A stretch of DNA of 64,000 nt from an uncultured Lachnospiraceae bacterium (GCA_910587105.1 CAJUMB010000009.1:1-64000); one strand, 5' to 3'. Counted from the stretch's first letter, positions 6,839 to 16,773 are shown. Numbers and translations: made by a program. The notes: generated by a model from the sequence alone, not told the origin.

Positions 6839-9301
6839 ATGAAAGCTTTTAGGCAGAAAAAACTAGCTATTCTGCTGTGTCTGAGTATAGTGGCTGGGAG
6901 CAGTTCTTTTTCTGTTTTTGCGGTAAATGATCAACAGCGGCTGGAGTCAGATTCTATTGACTATATCTTGGGAAGACCTATGACTGAGGCGGAGAAGATA
7001 GAGCAGGAAGCCATGGTGCCTGAGCTTAAGGAGCTTCCTCTGCCTGATGAATTGGTGGAGCCTGTACATACAGAGGGACGGGCAGGGGCATCAGATGCGT
7101 CTCAGGTGAGACGGTTTGATTTACGGGAGGAAGGTCTGGTGACAAGTGTGAAAAGCCAGGTAATAGATGGCCCCTGCTGGGCTTTTTCAGCGATTGCTAT
7201 GGCTGAGTCAGCTATGGCTGGGCAGGGAATGGGTTTGGAGCCGGACTTTTCAGAGGAACATTTGGCGTATTTTTTCTATAATCGTCAGAACGACCCGCTG
7301 GGCAATACATCCGGTGATAAGAATACGGCTTCCTGGACAGGAAATAATTATAAATCTGTAGGAGGAAACCTGCAGCTTGCCAGTAAATTCTTATCTACCT
7401 GGTCAGGTGCGGCCAGTGAGGCGATGTTTCCTTATTCCGTCAGTTCTTCTGGTCTGGATGCCGGGTCAGCTTATGAGTCAGAAGTGCATCTGCAGAATGC
7501 CCGATTCATTACTTCTTCTGTGGATGAGCTGAAACAGGCTGTTTACAGTCATCGTCAGCCGGTGGGAATTACGTATTATCACGATAGTTCTTATTGGAAT
7601 AAGGAGACAGGCGCATACTGTTATCCCCGCAGTACGAACACGATCAATCATGCTGTGACAATTGTAGGATGGGATGATGATTATAGTAAAGATAATTTTC
7701 ATGCGTCCAGCGGGGCAGCAAATGATGGAGCCTGGATTGTGAAAAACAGCTGGGGCGAGCAGTCGGGTGACCATGGGTATATTTATATTTCTTATGAAGA
7801 TAAGACTCTGCAGGGGGCAGTATCTGCAGATTTCGAGCCTGCTGACACTTATGACCACAATTATCAGTATGACGGTTCGTCAGGAAGTGGTTCTATCGCT
7901 GTACCGCCAGGGGCTTCTCACGCAAATGTTTTTCAGGTAAAAGGAAATCCTTTTGGCAGCGAGATTCTGAAAGCGGCAGGGATATTGGTCAATTCCTCCA
8001 ACGCCTCTTTATCTATCGATGTATATACAGATTTGCTGGATACCGCAGATCCTTCCAGCGGGGTACATGTTATTCATGCGCAAAGGGCAGAGACCAGTTA
8101 CAGCGGATATTATACATTTTTGCTGGAACAGGATGTGATGCTCCAGGAGGGAAGTTATTTTAGTGTAGTTTTTACAAACTGCAGTGATGAGAAAAAGAGC
8201 TTTGCCATTGAATCGGCATTGGATAGCGGATGGATTCGATTCGAAACGGGAGTGGAATCAGGACAGTCTTTTTACAGGGACAAAGAGGGAAAAAATTGGA
8301 GGGATATGAATGGAGACTATCTTTCCAGTGGAAAGCCGGTGAATGCACGTATTAAAGCCTATACAGTGGATTCACAGAAAACATCTGTGGATGTGACGGA
8401 GACTCCCAGTGTCACTTTGGTGCCAGAACCCACAGCAGTGGAAACACCTGGAGTTGTCCCCACAACAGCCCCTGAGGAAACAGAGAAACCTGAAATTACG
8501 CTTACTGTGACACCAGTAGAGACAAAAGAGCCTGAAATTACACTTACTGTAACACCGGATGTTGATCTGCCGGTTCCTGAGGAGACAGAAACGCCCAGTA
8601 CTGTGCCCACAGCGGTTCCTGTTGATACACCGGAGGCTGTGCCGTCAGAGATTCCTGTGCCAGGGCAGGCTTCTGTCACCAGTACCATTTCAAAGAAGAA
8701 TAAGATTACTCTGAAATGGAAGCCGGTTTCTCATGCTGACAGATATGAGATCTATCGCACAGCTGTTTCCGGCGGGAGCTGGAAACTTGTAGGAACCACT
8801 GGGAAGACTTCCTATGTGGATAGGAAACTTCTGCCTGCTTTTGGATATGGGTACCGGATACGTGCGGTCTGCAAAACAGGTACTGTTCTAAAAGGCGGCG
8901 CCTATAGTAAAAGAGTGAATGTGTTGACCAGACCAGCAGTACCGGGAAATAGATCGATAAAAGCAATTGCCGGAGCAGGTAAAAAGGTGAAGGCAGAGTT
9001 TACATGTAAGACCAGCGCCAGGGCTTCCGGATATGAGATTTACCAATACAATCACAGGACAAAGCAATACCAGCCGTCCTATCGGATTCAGGGAACAAAA
9101 GTCTATATTTATCAAAAAGCAGAAAAGAAATATAAAAAGATTGGGAAAGTCCGAAAATCAGGAGGAAAGACAGCCTGCACTCTGACTAAGATTAATCTGA
9201 AACAAAATAAAAAACAGTATTTTAAAGTACGGGCGTATGTGGAGAAAAGCGGATACAGCCGGCAGTACAGTAAGTTCAGCGGTAAAATCATTCTAAAATG
9301 A
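6839..9301 (+). CDS. secreted papain-like (C1A) cysteine protease with fibronectin-type domains
   Basis: An 820-residue exported protein. The signal peptide is at residues 1-28. A C1A peptidase domain follows with GPCWAFS (Cys113), INHAVTIVGWDDD (His271) and VKNSWGE (Asn303); the Gln in KSQVIDGPC can fill the oxyanion role. Next come a beta-rich lectin-like region of about residues 340-510, a Thr/Pro/Glu linker (about 520-620) built of ETPxxxxTxxPVxT units, and two FnIII-like modules. No LPxTG motif or C-terminal membrane segment is seen, so it is released or held non-covalently. GGGAGG precedes the ATG. It sits 15 bases behind the surface protein gene, suggesting one transcript. Target proteins are unknown. 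Confidence 0.88.
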   Translation: MKAFRQKKLAILLCLSIVAGSSSFSVFAVNDQQRLESDSIDYILGRPMTEAEKIEQEAMVPELKELPLPDELVEPVHTEGRAGASDASQVRRFDLREEGLVTSVKSQVIDGPCWAFSAIAMAESAMAGQGMGLEPDFSEEHLAYFFYNRQNDPLGNTSGDKNTASWTGNNYKSVGGNLQLASKFLSTWSGAASEAMFPYSVSSSGLDAGSAYESEVHLQNARFITSSVDELKQAVYSHRQPVGITYYHDSSYWNKETGAYCYPRSTNTINHAVTIVGWDDDYSKDNFHASSGAANDGAWIVKNSWGEQSGDHGYIYISYEDKTLQGAVSADFEPADTYDHNYQYDGSSGSGSIAVPPGASHANVFQVKGNPFGSEILKAAGILVNSSNASLSIDVYTDLLDTADPSSGVHVIHAQRAETSYSGYYTFLLEQDVMLQEGSYFSVVFTNCSDEKKSFAIESALDSGWIRFETGVESGQSFYRDKEGKNWRDMNGDYLSSGKPVNARIKAYTVDSQKTSVDVTETPSVTLVPEPTAVETPGVVPTTAPEETEKPEITLTVTPVETKEPEITLTVTPDVDLPVPEETETPSTVPTAVPVDTPEAVPSEIPVPGQASVTSTISKKNKITLKWKPVSHADRYEIYRTAVSGGSWKLVGTTGKTSYVDRKLLPAFGYGYRIRAVCKTGTVLKGGAYSKRVNVLTRPAVPGNRSIKAIAGAGKKVKAEFTCKTSARASGYEIYQYNHRTKQYQPSYRIQGTKVYIYQKAEKKYKKIGKVRKSGGKTACTLTKINLKQNKKQYFKVRAYVEKSGYSRQYSKFSGKIILK

Positions 9302-9351
9302 TTATTATATTCATTATTAACTATAAGACAGTTTGAGAAAGGACAAGAGAG

Positions 9352-10437
9352 ATGGAAGAAAGAGTGTATAATTTTTCAGCAGGTCCGGCAGTACTGCCGG
9401 AGGAGGTATTAAAGGAAGCAGCTGATGAGATGCTTAATTATCAGGGCAGTGGTATGTCTGTTATGGAGATGAGCCACCGTTCTAAAGTATTTGATCAGAT
9501 TATCAAGGAAGCAGAGCAGGATCTGCGTGAGCTGATGGGAATACCCGATAATTATAAGGTTTTATTCTTACAGGGCGGCGCTTCCCAGCAGTTTGCAATG
9601 ATTCCCATGAATCTCATGAAGAACAGGGAAGCAGACTATATTATTACTGGCCAGTGGGCAAAGAAGGCGTGGAAAGAAGCGGCAAAATTTGGAAAGGCTA
9701 ATGCTGTGGCATCTTCTGAAGACCGGACGTTTTCCTATATTCCAGATTGTTCGGATCTGCCCATCAGCGACAATGCCGATTATGTGTATATTTGTGAAAA
9801 TAATACGATTTATGGAACCAAATACAAGAAGCTGCCAAATACGAAAGGAAAACTTCTGGTGGCAGATGTGTCTTCCTGTTTCCTTTCAGAACCAGTGGAT
9901 GTGAGTAAATACGGCGTTTTGTTTGGCGGAGTTCAGAAAAACATTGGACCAGCTGGAATGGTGATTACTATTATCCGGGAGGATCTGATTACAGAAGATG
10001 TGCTGCCTCAGACACCAACGATGCTGACCTATAAGACCCAGTCAGATGCGGATTCTCTTTACAATACGCCTAACTGTTACTGCATCTATATCTGTGGAAA
10101 AGTATTTAAATGGCTCAAAAAGATGGGTGGACTGCAGGCCATGAAAGAGCACAATGAGAAAAAGGCGAAGATTCTGTATGATTATCTGGATCAGAGCCAG
10201 ATGTTCCGTGGAACTGTGGTGCCGGAGGACCGTTCCCTGATGAATGTGCCTTTTGTAATTGGAAACGATGAATTGGAGAAGAAGTTTATCCAGGAGTCCG
10301 GACAGGCAGGCTTTGCAAATTTGAAAGGGCACAGGACTGTAGGCGGTATGCGCGCCAGCATTTATAATGCGATGCCAATAGAAGGTGTGGAAGCACTGGT
10401 AAACTTTATGAAAGAATTTGAGAACAAAAACGCATAA
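9352..10437 (+). CDS. serC: 3-phosphoserine/phosphohydroxythreonine aminotransferase
   Basis: SerC is a PLP enzyme converting 3-phosphohydroxypyruvate to phosphoserine in serine synthesis. At 361 residues it has the full family length. It opens with YNFSAGPAVLPEEVL, and has GGASQQFAMIPMN, the PLP-lysine region FGGVQKNIGPAG, and the closing GGMRASIYNAMPIEGVEALV. The ribosome site is AGGACAAGAGAG. The gene is followed after 14 bases by a DUF1015 gene; the usual partner serA is not in this window. Confidence 0.97.
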   Translation: MEERVYNFSAGPAVLPEEVLKEAADEMLNYQGSGMSVMEMSHRSKVFDQIIKEAEQDLRELMGIPDNYKVLFLQGGASQQFAMIPMNLMKNREADYIITGQWAKKAWKEAAKFGKANAVASSEDRTFSYIPDCSDLPISDNADYVYICENNTIYGTKYKKLPNTKGKLLVADVSSCFLSEPVDVSKYGVLFGGVQKNIGPAGMVITIIREDLITEDVLPQTPTMLTYKTQSDADSLYNTPNCYCIYICGKVFKWLKKMGGLQAMKEHNEKKAKILYDYLDQSQMFRGTVVPEDRSLMNVPFVIGNDELEKKFIQESGQAGFANLKGHRTVGGMRASIYNAMPIEGVEALVNFMKEFENKNA

Positions 10438-10451
10438 ACAGGAGAAAATAA

Positions 10452-11696
10452 ATGGCAATTTTGCGACCATTTCAGGCAATACGCCCCCAGGCCTCACTGG
10501 CAGGCCGGGTGGCTGCGCTGCCTTATGATGTTATGAACAGCCAGGAAGCACGGGAGGCGGTGAAAGGAAATCCGTATTCATTTCTGCATGTGGATAAAGC
10601 AGAAATTGACCTGGATGCTTCTATTGATATCTATGACCAGCAGGTTTACAAAAAAGCGGCTGAGAATCTTTCACAGATGGCAGAAAAGGGGGTATGCCTG
10701 CAGGAGGAAACCCCTTGTTTTTATATTTATCAGCAGGAGATGGATGGGCGCACTCAAAATGGGATTGTAGGATGTGCGTCCATTGACGATTATCTGCAGA
10801 ATCATATTAAAAAGCATGAGTTGACCCGGGCGGATAAGGAAGCTGACAGAATCCGCCATGTGGATATTTGTGATGCCAATACCGGGCCGATTTTCCTAAC
10901 CTATCGGGCAGTTCCGGAGATATCGGCGAGAGTGGAGCTCTGGATTAGAAATCATGAGCCGGTTTATGATTTTATCGCAGAAGATGGCATTGGCCATCGG
11001 GTATGGGTAGTAGACAGCCAGCAGGAAATAGCTTTTTTTGCGGAGGCATTCTGCCAGGTGCCGGATTTTTATATTGCGGATGGACATCATCGGGCAGCCT
11101 CTGCTGTGAAAGTAGGTCAGAAACGCAGACAGGAGCATCCGGATTATACAGGGGAAGAGGAATTTAACTATTTTCTGTCTGTTTTGTTCCCAGATGAACA
11201 GCTGCGGATTTTGGATTATAATCGGGTGGTTCATGATCTGAACGGAATGGAAAAGGAAGAATTCCTGGAAAAATTAGGGATGAGTTATGAATGTCAGAAA
11301 GTGCAGGGGCCGTGCAGGCCGCAGGAAAAGCACACCATGGGCATGTATCTGGACGGCCAATGGTATCACTGCCGTGCGAGAGCAGGCAGTTTTTCTCCGG
11401 ATGACCCTGTGGGACGGCTGGATGTTTCTATTTTGCAGAATCAGATTCTGACTCCCCTGCTGGGCATTGAGGACCCCAGAACCAGCAGCCGCATTGAATT
11501 CGTGGGGGGAATCCGGGGTTTAAAAGAGCTGGAGAAAATGGTGGACGGGGGAATGGCAGTGGCCTTTGCCATGTATCCCACAGGGCTGGATGATCTGATG
11601 GAAATCGCAGACGGAGGCCATATTATGCCGCCGAAATCCACCTGGTTCGAGCCCAAGCTTCGAAGCGGGCTGTTTATACATCGGTTAAGCTCATAG
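10452..11696 (+). CDS. DUF1015 family protein
   Basis: A 414-residue protein matching the DUF1015 family, which is often encoded beside serine biosynthesis genes. Recognisable features are the opening AILRPFQAIRP, VAALPYDVMNSQEAR, IADGHHRAASA near residue 205, and the closing IMPPKSTWFEPKLRSGLF. The biochemical role was unsettled as far as I know. It follows serC by 14 bases with an AGGAG site, so both are probably on one mRNA, which suggests a link to serine or phosphoserine metabolism. Confidence 0.88.
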   Translation: MAILRPFQAIRPQASLAGRVAALPYDVMNSQEAREAVKGNPYSFLHVDKAEIDLDASIDIYDQQVYKKAAENLSQMAEKGVCLQEETPCFYIYQQEMDGRTQNGIVGCASIDDYLQNHIKKHELTRADKEADRIRHVDICDANTGPIFLTYRAVPEISARVELWIRNHEPVYDFIAEDGIGHRVWVVDSQQEIAFFAEAFCQVPDFYIADGHHRAASAVKVGQKRRQEHPDYTGEEEFNYFLSVLFPDEQLRILDYNRVVHDLNGMEKEEFLEKLGMSYECQKVQGPCRPQEKHTMGMYLDGQWYHCRARAGSFSPDDPVGRLDVSILQNQILTPLLGIEDPRTSSRIEFVGGIRGLKELEKMVDGGMAVAFAMYPTGLDDLMEIADGGHIMPPKSTWFEPKLRSGLFIHRLSS

Positions 11697-11711
11697 TATC
11701 GGAGGGCGTAC

Positions 11712-12518
11712 ATGGAACTTACAGAACAAAGCTGTCCCGGGGGAAGCCGGCTATCCCTGAACAGCATGGATAACACGAGGGATTTGGGCGGCATTGAGGT
11801 AAAGGGCGGACTGCGTATCCGTCCGGGCCGTCTGCTCCGCAGCGGAGATCTGTATCACGTTTCTCTTGATGACCAAAATGATCTGCGTAGAAAGTACAAA
11901 TTGAAAACAGTGATCGATTTTCGAACTGAGGCAGAACAGAAAGAGCGGCCAGATGAAATTATTTATGGTGTAGAGTACATTTCCAATCCTGTTCTGGCAG
12001 AGAGCGTCATGGGCATTACCAGGGAAAAGGAGACAATGGAACAGTTTTTTCATTTTACCGGGGATGGCGAAGCGTATATGCATCGTTTGTACGAGAATCT
12101 GGTGATGCACCGGAGGGCCCAAAGCGCATATGGCAGTTTTTTCCGGCTTCTCAAACATCACGGTGACGGGGCGGTATTGTGGCATTGTACAGCCGGTAAA
12201 GACCGGGCTGGAGTGGGTACTGCACTGCTTCTCCATATTCTGGGAGCGGATCAGAAGGATATTTTGGAAGATTATATGGCTTCGGAAGTGTATCTGCAGC
12301 CAGAGACGGAAGCAGTACTTCGCATGTTAGATAATCGTGGAGTGCCCCGCCGGGTGCTGAAAAATGTAGAGCTTTTTTTGCAGGTGAAAGAATCCTATTT
12401 ATTGCAGGCGTTTGAAAAAATCAAGGAGAAATATGGAACGATGGATAAATATCTGCAAAAAGCGCTGAGGCTGAGCCCATTTGACATGAATTTTCTGAGG
12501 GACAGATATCTATTCTAA
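11712..12518 (+). CDS. tyrosine-protein phosphatase (DSP/PTP-like)
   Basis: A 268-residue phosphatase with the CX5R active site HCTAGKDRAG (Cys159), an upstream Asp-containing DLGG/IDFRTEAEQKERPD segment, and the SMDNTRDLGGIEVKGG opening typical of the bacterial tyrosine phosphatase family (Pfam Y_phosphatase3). The predicted protein is cytosolic with no signal peptide. The GGAGG site lies just before the start and the gene is 15 bases after the DUF1015 gene. The substrate is unknown; the family includes protein-tyrosine and phosphoinositide phosphatases. Confidence 0.88.
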   Translation: MELTEQSCPGGSRLSLNSMDNTRDLGGIEVKGGLRIRPGRLLRSGDLYHVSLDDQNDLRRKYKLKTVIDFRTEAEQKERPDEIIYGVEYISNPVLAESVMGITREKETMEQFFHFTGDGEAYMHRLYENLVMHRRAQSAYGSFFRLLKHHGDGAVLWHCTAGKDRAGVGTALLLHILGADQKDILEDYMASEVYLQPETEAVLRMLDNRGVPRRVLKNVELFLQVKESYLLQAFEKIKEKYGTMDKYLQKALRLSPFDMNFLRDRYLF

Positions 12519-12766
12519 ATTTCTAATTTATTTTCAGTTTAGAAAGATTTCAGAACTAAGACACGCTCCATTCACAATTCTCTGTTAAAGTAATACTCAT
12601 AAAAATCAAAAACAAACATAAAATATTTTTTGGGAAGCAATTACAGGGAGTATAAAAAGAGTACATACAAAGAGATAGGAATGAAAGTACTCTGAGTTAC
12701 TGTCCACTGGCAATGTTTTGTTAAGAGGATAGCAGCTGCCCGTACACAGAATGGAGGTAATCAGAT
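12519..12766. other. intergenic region, AT-rich, with a small stem-loop
   Basis: No gene is visible. A 7-bp inverted repeat AGAGTAC...GTACTCT spans 12658-12693, and A-rich tracts precede the next gene. No confident promoter or terminator was identified. Confidence 0.3.
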
Positions 12767-13366
12767 ATGAAGTATCTGACTTATTACGAAAACGATGAAA
12801 TCATATCTACAAAAGATTATAAAGAAGCTGTCGCTAAACTGAGGATGAAAAATAGAAAAGATACTGTTCAGAAATACATTCTTCATAAATATGCATTTTC
12901 TTTCTGTCTGCCTGATGTAGAAGACTCTTCGCAGTATTATTTGTGTAAGAAGAAAAGTGACAGCCTTCAGGTTTACTTAGAGAAAAAGAGTGTTCAGGGT
13001 AATCTGGTCTGCAAACAGAGAGAAGAAATCAGCGAACAGGAAGGGGAGCAGATACTGAGGGGAGAAATTCAATGGATGAAGGAAGATGAAAGGACACTTG
13101 TCCGGGATTTTTATCTGCAGAGTACCCTCAATGAACTTAGATACAGTCACATGATGGAATTTGTAAGAGAAGTATATCATTATGACAAACAGGACTATGT
13201 GGTATTTGATAAAGCTGTCCGCCGTCAGGTGGACCAGTATTTCCTGGAATGCCTGTTTGAGGACGATGTAAAAGTCAGCGTCCGCAGGGCAAAAACCATC
13301 CCACGCTATATATTGAATATACTGGCGAATATTGAACCTGTGACGGAACAATGGGTTTATGCATAA
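12767..13366 (+). CDS. hypothetical protein
   Basis: A 199-residue cytosolic-looking protein, rich in Tyr, Lys and Glu, with no signal peptide or membrane segment. I do not recognise a family. Its central part (DERTLVRDFYLQSTLNELRY) and C-terminal part (VVFDKAVRRQVDQYFLE) look like ordered helices. An ATGGAGGTAATCAG site precedes the ATG and a strong terminator follows 10 bases after the stop. It appears to be a single-gene unit. Confidence 0.7.
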   Translation: MKYLTYYENDEIISTKDYKEAVAKLRMKNRKDTVQKYILHKYAFSFCLPDVEDSSQYYLCKKKSDSLQVYLEKKSVQGNLVCKQREEISEQEGEQILRGEIQWMKEDERTLVRDFYLQSTLNELRYSHMMEFVREVYHYDKQDYVVFDKAVRRQVDQYFLECLFEDDVKVSVRRAKTIPRYILNILANIEPVTEQWVYA

Positions 13367-13376
13367 CAGGGGAAAA

Positions 13377-13407
13377 CCCCCGCTGCAAAAAGCAGCGGGG
13401 GTTTTTT
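13377..13407 (+). terminator. intrinsic terminator
   Basis: A perfect 10-bp stem CCCCCGCTGC / GCAGCGGGGG with an AAAAA loop, followed by TTTTTT. Confidence 0.95.
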
Positions 13408-13409
13408 AG

Positions 13410-13471
13410 CGTATGGGAAACTTTGTCTCCTATACGATAAAAACCTTCCAGGGGATCGCACTGCGGCGCAG
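13410..13471. repeat. dispersed intergenic repeat, copy A
   Basis: A 62-base sequence nearly identical to 42652-42714, with about six differences. It contains a short hairpin (CGTATGGGA / TCTCCTATACG region) followed by the shared ATAAAAACC.TCCAGGGGATCGC and CTGCGGCG. It begins directly behind the terminator and precedes the nan operon. This copy lacks the second, GC-rich hairpin found in copy B. Confidence 0.8.
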
Positions 13472-13554
13472 AATTCTATTTAAAAAAAATGTATAAAAAG
13501 GAAGTCATTATCACATTCTAAATGGGAGCGAACAGTTAGGAGGAACGTATTGAG

Positions 13555-14250
13555 ATGGAGGAAAAAATTGAGAAGCTGAGAGGAAAATTAATTGTGTCCT
13601 GCCAGGCGCTTCCTCATGAACCTCTGCACTCATCTTTTATTATGGGAAGAATGGCACGGGCAGCAAAAGAAGGCGGTGCCTGGGGAATTAGGGCCAACAC
13701 CAGAGAAGACATCAGCGAAATCCGTTTACAGGTTGATCTTCCGGTTATCGGTATTGTAAAGAGGGACTATCCAGGCAGTTCTGTCTATATTACGCCCACG
13801 ATGAGAGAAATCGGTGAATTGATGGAGGTAAAGCCGGAAATTATTGCTATGGATGCCACTGCCAGCCAGCGCCCAGGAGATATGCCGCTGGATGATTTTT
13901 TCCAGGCGGCCAAGGAGCAATATCCCCATCAGCTTTGGATGGCAGACTGCTCCACTGTTGAGGAGGCTCTTCACGCTGATGCTCTGGGGTTTGATTTTAT
14001 CGGCACTACACTGGTGGGTTATACGAAACAGAGCCGGAACCTGAAGATTGAAGAAAATGATTTTGAAATTATTAGGGAGATTATTTCGAAAGTAAATCAC
14101 CCTGTGATTGCGGAAGGGAATATCAATACACCAGGGAAGGCAAGGCGGGTCATAGAGCTGGGGGCATTTTCCGTGGTGGTGGGGTCGATTATCACCAGAC
14201 CTCAGGTGATCACAAAAATTTTTTCGGATGCATTGGCAGATGTATTTTGA
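13555..14250 (+). CDS. nanE: N-acetylmannosamine-6-phosphate 2-epimerase
   Basis: NanE interconverts ManNAc-6-P and GlcNAc-6-P in sialic acid catabolism. The 231-residue TIM barrel carries LIVSCQALPHEPL at the start, a conserved VIGIVKRDYPGSSVYITPT segment with the catalytic Lys, FDFIGTTLVGYT, and VIAEGNINTPGKA near the end. It is the first gene of the nan operon, with AGGAGG 13 bases before the ATG. Confidence 0.95.
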   Translation: MEEKIEKLRGKLIVSCQALPHEPLHSSFIMGRMARAAKEGGAWGIRANTREDISEIRLQVDLPVIGIVKRDYPGSSVYITPTMREIGELMEVKPEIIAMDATASQRPGDMPLDDFFQAAKEQYPHQLWMADCSTVEEALHADALGFDFIGTTLVGYTKQSRNLKIEENDFEIIREIISKVNHPVIAEGNINTPGKARRVIELGAFSVVVGSIITRPQVITKIFSDALADVF

Positions 14251-14313
14251 AAATTTTGAATGACAGAGGAAACAAGGCAAGAAGAGTACTTGCAGAAAAG
14301 GAGAGATCAAAAG

Positions 14314-15231
14314 ATGCGGGATTTGGATAAGTACAAGGGAGTAATCCCGGCGTTTTACGCATGTTATGGACAGCAGGGCCGCATCAGCCCAGAGGCTGTA
14401 CAGGAGCTGACTAGATATTTGGTTGGACAGGGAGTAAAAGGGGTATATGTAAATGGTTCCTCAGGAGAATGTATTTATCTCAGCGTGGAGGAAAAGAGGA
14501 CTGTTCTGGAGAATGTGATGGAGGCGGCACAGGGGAAATTAACGGTAATTGCCCACGTAGCCTGCAATAATACCGAAGACAGTCAGGAGCTGGCGGCTCA
14601 TGCCCAGAGCGTAGGGGTGGACGCTATCGCCGCCATTCCACCCATATATTTTCGTCTGCCGGAGTATGCCATTGCCAGGTATTGGAATGATATCAGTGAC
14701 GCTGCGCCTGAAACGGATTTTATCATTTACAATATCCCACAGCTGGCAGGAGTGACGCTCACCATGGGGCTTTTTGCCGAGATGAGAAAAAATCCCCGGG
14801 TGATCGGTGTAAAAAATTCGTCCATGCCTGTGCAGGATATTCAGATGTTTAAGGATGCAGGAGGCAGTGACTGTATTGTCTTTAACGGTCCAGATGAACA
14901 ATTTATCAGTGGAAGGGTGATGGGAGCTCAGGGGGCCATCGGAGGCACTTATGGGGCTATGCCTGACCTGTTTTTGAAAATGGATGATCTGGTAAAGAAT
15001 GGAAGGCTGGAAGATGCGAAAGAGCTGCAGTATGCAGTCAATGCAGTGATTTATAAAATGTGCTCTGCCCGCGGAAATATGTATGGTGTAATCAAGGAAA
15101 TTCTAAAAATCAATCAGGGCCTGGAGCTTGGCGGTGTGCGCAGTCCACTGCCTGCATTAGAAGAATCTGATATGGAAATTGTCCGGGAGGCAGCCGGGAT
15201 GATTCAGTGTGCAAGAGAAAAATATTTGTAA
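14314..15231 (+). CDS. nanA: N-acetylneuraminate lyase
   Basis: A DapA-superfamily aldolase that splits sialic acid into pyruvate and ManNAc. Family features are VNGSSGECIYLS near residue 47, YNIPQLAGVTLT with the active-site Tyr, and VIGVKNSS with the Schiff-base Lys. I chose 14314 (MRDLDKYKGVIPAFYA, 305 residues) because AAAAGGAGAGATC lies just upstream; the longer in-frame start at 14260 has no ribosome site and adds a non-conserved Lys/Glu tail. Neighbours nanE and nanK support sialate rather than dihydrodipicolinate chemistry. Confidence 0.92.
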   Translation: MRDLDKYKGVIPAFYACYGQQGRISPEAVQELTRYLVGQGVKGVYVNGSSGECIYLSVEEKRTVLENVMEAAQGKLTVIAHVACNNTEDSQELAAHAQSVGVDAIAAIPPIYFRLPEYAIARYWNDISDAAPETDFIIYNIPQLAGVTLTMGLFAEMRKNPRVIGVKNSSMPVQDIQMFKDAGGSDCIVFNGPDEQFISGRVMGAQGAIGGTYGAMPDLFLKMDDLVKNGRLEDAKELQYAVNAVIYKMCSARGNMYGVIKEILKINQGLELGGVRSPLPALEESDMEIVREAAGMIQCAREKYL

Positions 15232-15249
15232 TCAGAAGGGAGGAGGCCA

Positions 15250-16761
15250 ATGCAGGGTTTTACAACCATTGATCTGGCTATACTGGTTATCTATCTGGCG
15301 GCAGTTCTATTTGCCGGACTCCACTTTGCAAAGAAGGAGATGAAGGGAAAAGAATATTTCAAGGGAGATGGGACGATACCCTGGTGGGTGACTTCCGTAT
15401 CTATTTTTGCAACGCTGTTAAGTCCCATTTCCTTTTTGTCTCTGGCGGGAAACTCCTATGCAGGCACATGGATTATGTGGTTTGCCCAGCTGGGAATGCT
15501 TCTGGCGATTCCACTGACAATACAGTTTTTCCTTCCCATTTATAGTAAGCTTGAAATTGACACAGCCTATCATTATCTGGAGATTCGTTTTAAGAGCAAA
15601 GGGCTTCGGGTGCTGGGCGCTGTTATGTTCATTATTTACCAGGTGGGGCGCATGTCTATTATCATGTATCTGCCCTGTATGGTATTGGGAAGCCTGACTG
15701 GTATTAGTATAAATTTCCTGATAATTATTATGGGTGTAATTGCCATTATTTACTCTTATACAGGTGGATTGAAATCCGTGCTTTGGACAGATTTCATACA
15801 GGGTTCTGTGCTGCTTCTGGGGGTTTCCTTTGCTCTGATTTATCTGCTGGTTCATATTGATGGCGGGATCGGGGCTGTTTTCCAGGCATTTACAGAAGAA
15901 CACAAATTTCTGGCACAGGACCAGCCGCTTTTTCAGGCGAACCTTTTAAAAGACAGTGTGTTTCTTATGATTGTGGGAGCAGGATTTAACACAATGGGAT
16001 CTTATGTATCAAGCCAGGATATTGTCCAGCGTTTTACCACCACTACAGATACGAAAAAACTCAATAAGATGATGCTGGCCAATGGCGCACTGTCTATTTT
16101 CATTGCCACTGTTTTTTACCTGATCGGCACAGGCTTATATGTGTTTTATCAGCAGAACGACCTTCCGTCCGCAGCTGCTCAGGATCAGATATTTGCTTCC
16201 TACATTGCGTTTGAACTGCCTGTGGGTGTCACTGGAATTTTGCTGGCAGCCATATACGCCGCGTCCCAGTCCACATTATCTACAGGGCTGAATGCGGTTG
16301 CCTCCAGCTGGACACTGGATATCCAGTCCCGTCTGTCAAAAAAAGAAATCAGTTTTGAAAGGCAGACGAAGATAGGGCAGTATGTATCTTTGATTGTGGG
16401 CATATTTTCCATAGGGGTTTCCATTGTTTTGGCAAATGGAAATATAAAGTCTGCCTATGAATGGTTTAACGGGTTTATGGGATTGGTGCTGGGAATCCTC
16501 ATCGGTACGTTTATTCTGGGGGCATTTGTACCCAAAGCAAATACCTTTGGGGCGGTGCTGGCGTTTATTGCGTCATCGGCTGTGATGGTAGGTATTAAAT
16601 ATTTTGCCCCAGAAGGGAGTGTCTCAATCTGGTCTTATTCTATCATATCCATCGTAGTATCGCTGGTTGTAGGGATTCCGGCCAGCCTGGCATGGAGGAA
16701 GGCAAAAAGGGATGACTCATTGCCGGACTATTACACCACAGTGTATCACAATCATAATTAG
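15250..16761 (+). CDS. sodium:solute symporter, probable sialic acid transporter
   Basis: A 503-residue SSS-family transporter with about 13 membrane segments. Family-like features are PWWVTSVSIFATLLSPISFLSLAG in the first segments, GGLKSVLWTDFIQG, and the SQSTLSTGLNAVASSWTLD sodium-binding helix. It lies between nanA and the anomerase gene with gaps of 18 and 12 bases, so sialic acid or a close relative is the likely substrate. That assignment is from context. Confidence 0.87.
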   Translation: MQGFTTIDLAILVIYLAAVLFAGLHFAKKEMKGKEYFKGDGTIPWWVTSVSIFATLLSPISFLSLAGNSYAGTWIMWFAQLGMLLAIPLTIQFFLPIYSKLEIDTAYHYLEIRFKSKGLRVLGAVMFIIYQVGRMSIIMYLPCMVLGSLTGISINFLIIIMGVIAIIYSYTGGLKSVLWTDFIQGSVLLLGVSFALIYLLVHIDGGIGAVFQAFTEEHKFLAQDQPLFQANLLKDSVFLMIVGAGFNTMGSYVSSQDIVQRFTTTTDTKKLNKMMLANGALSIFIATVFYLIGTGLYVFYQQNDLPSAAAQDQIFASYIAFELPVGVTGILLAAIYAASQSTLSTGLNAVASSWTLDIQSRLSKKEISFERQTKIGQYVSLIVGIFSIGVSIVLANGNIKSAYEWFNGFMGLVLGILIGTFILGAFVPKANTFGAVLAFIASSAVMVGIKYFAPEGSVSIWSYSIISIVVSLVVGIPASLAWRKAKRDDSLPDYYTTVYHNHN

Positions 16762-16773
16762 AAAGGAGTTCTT

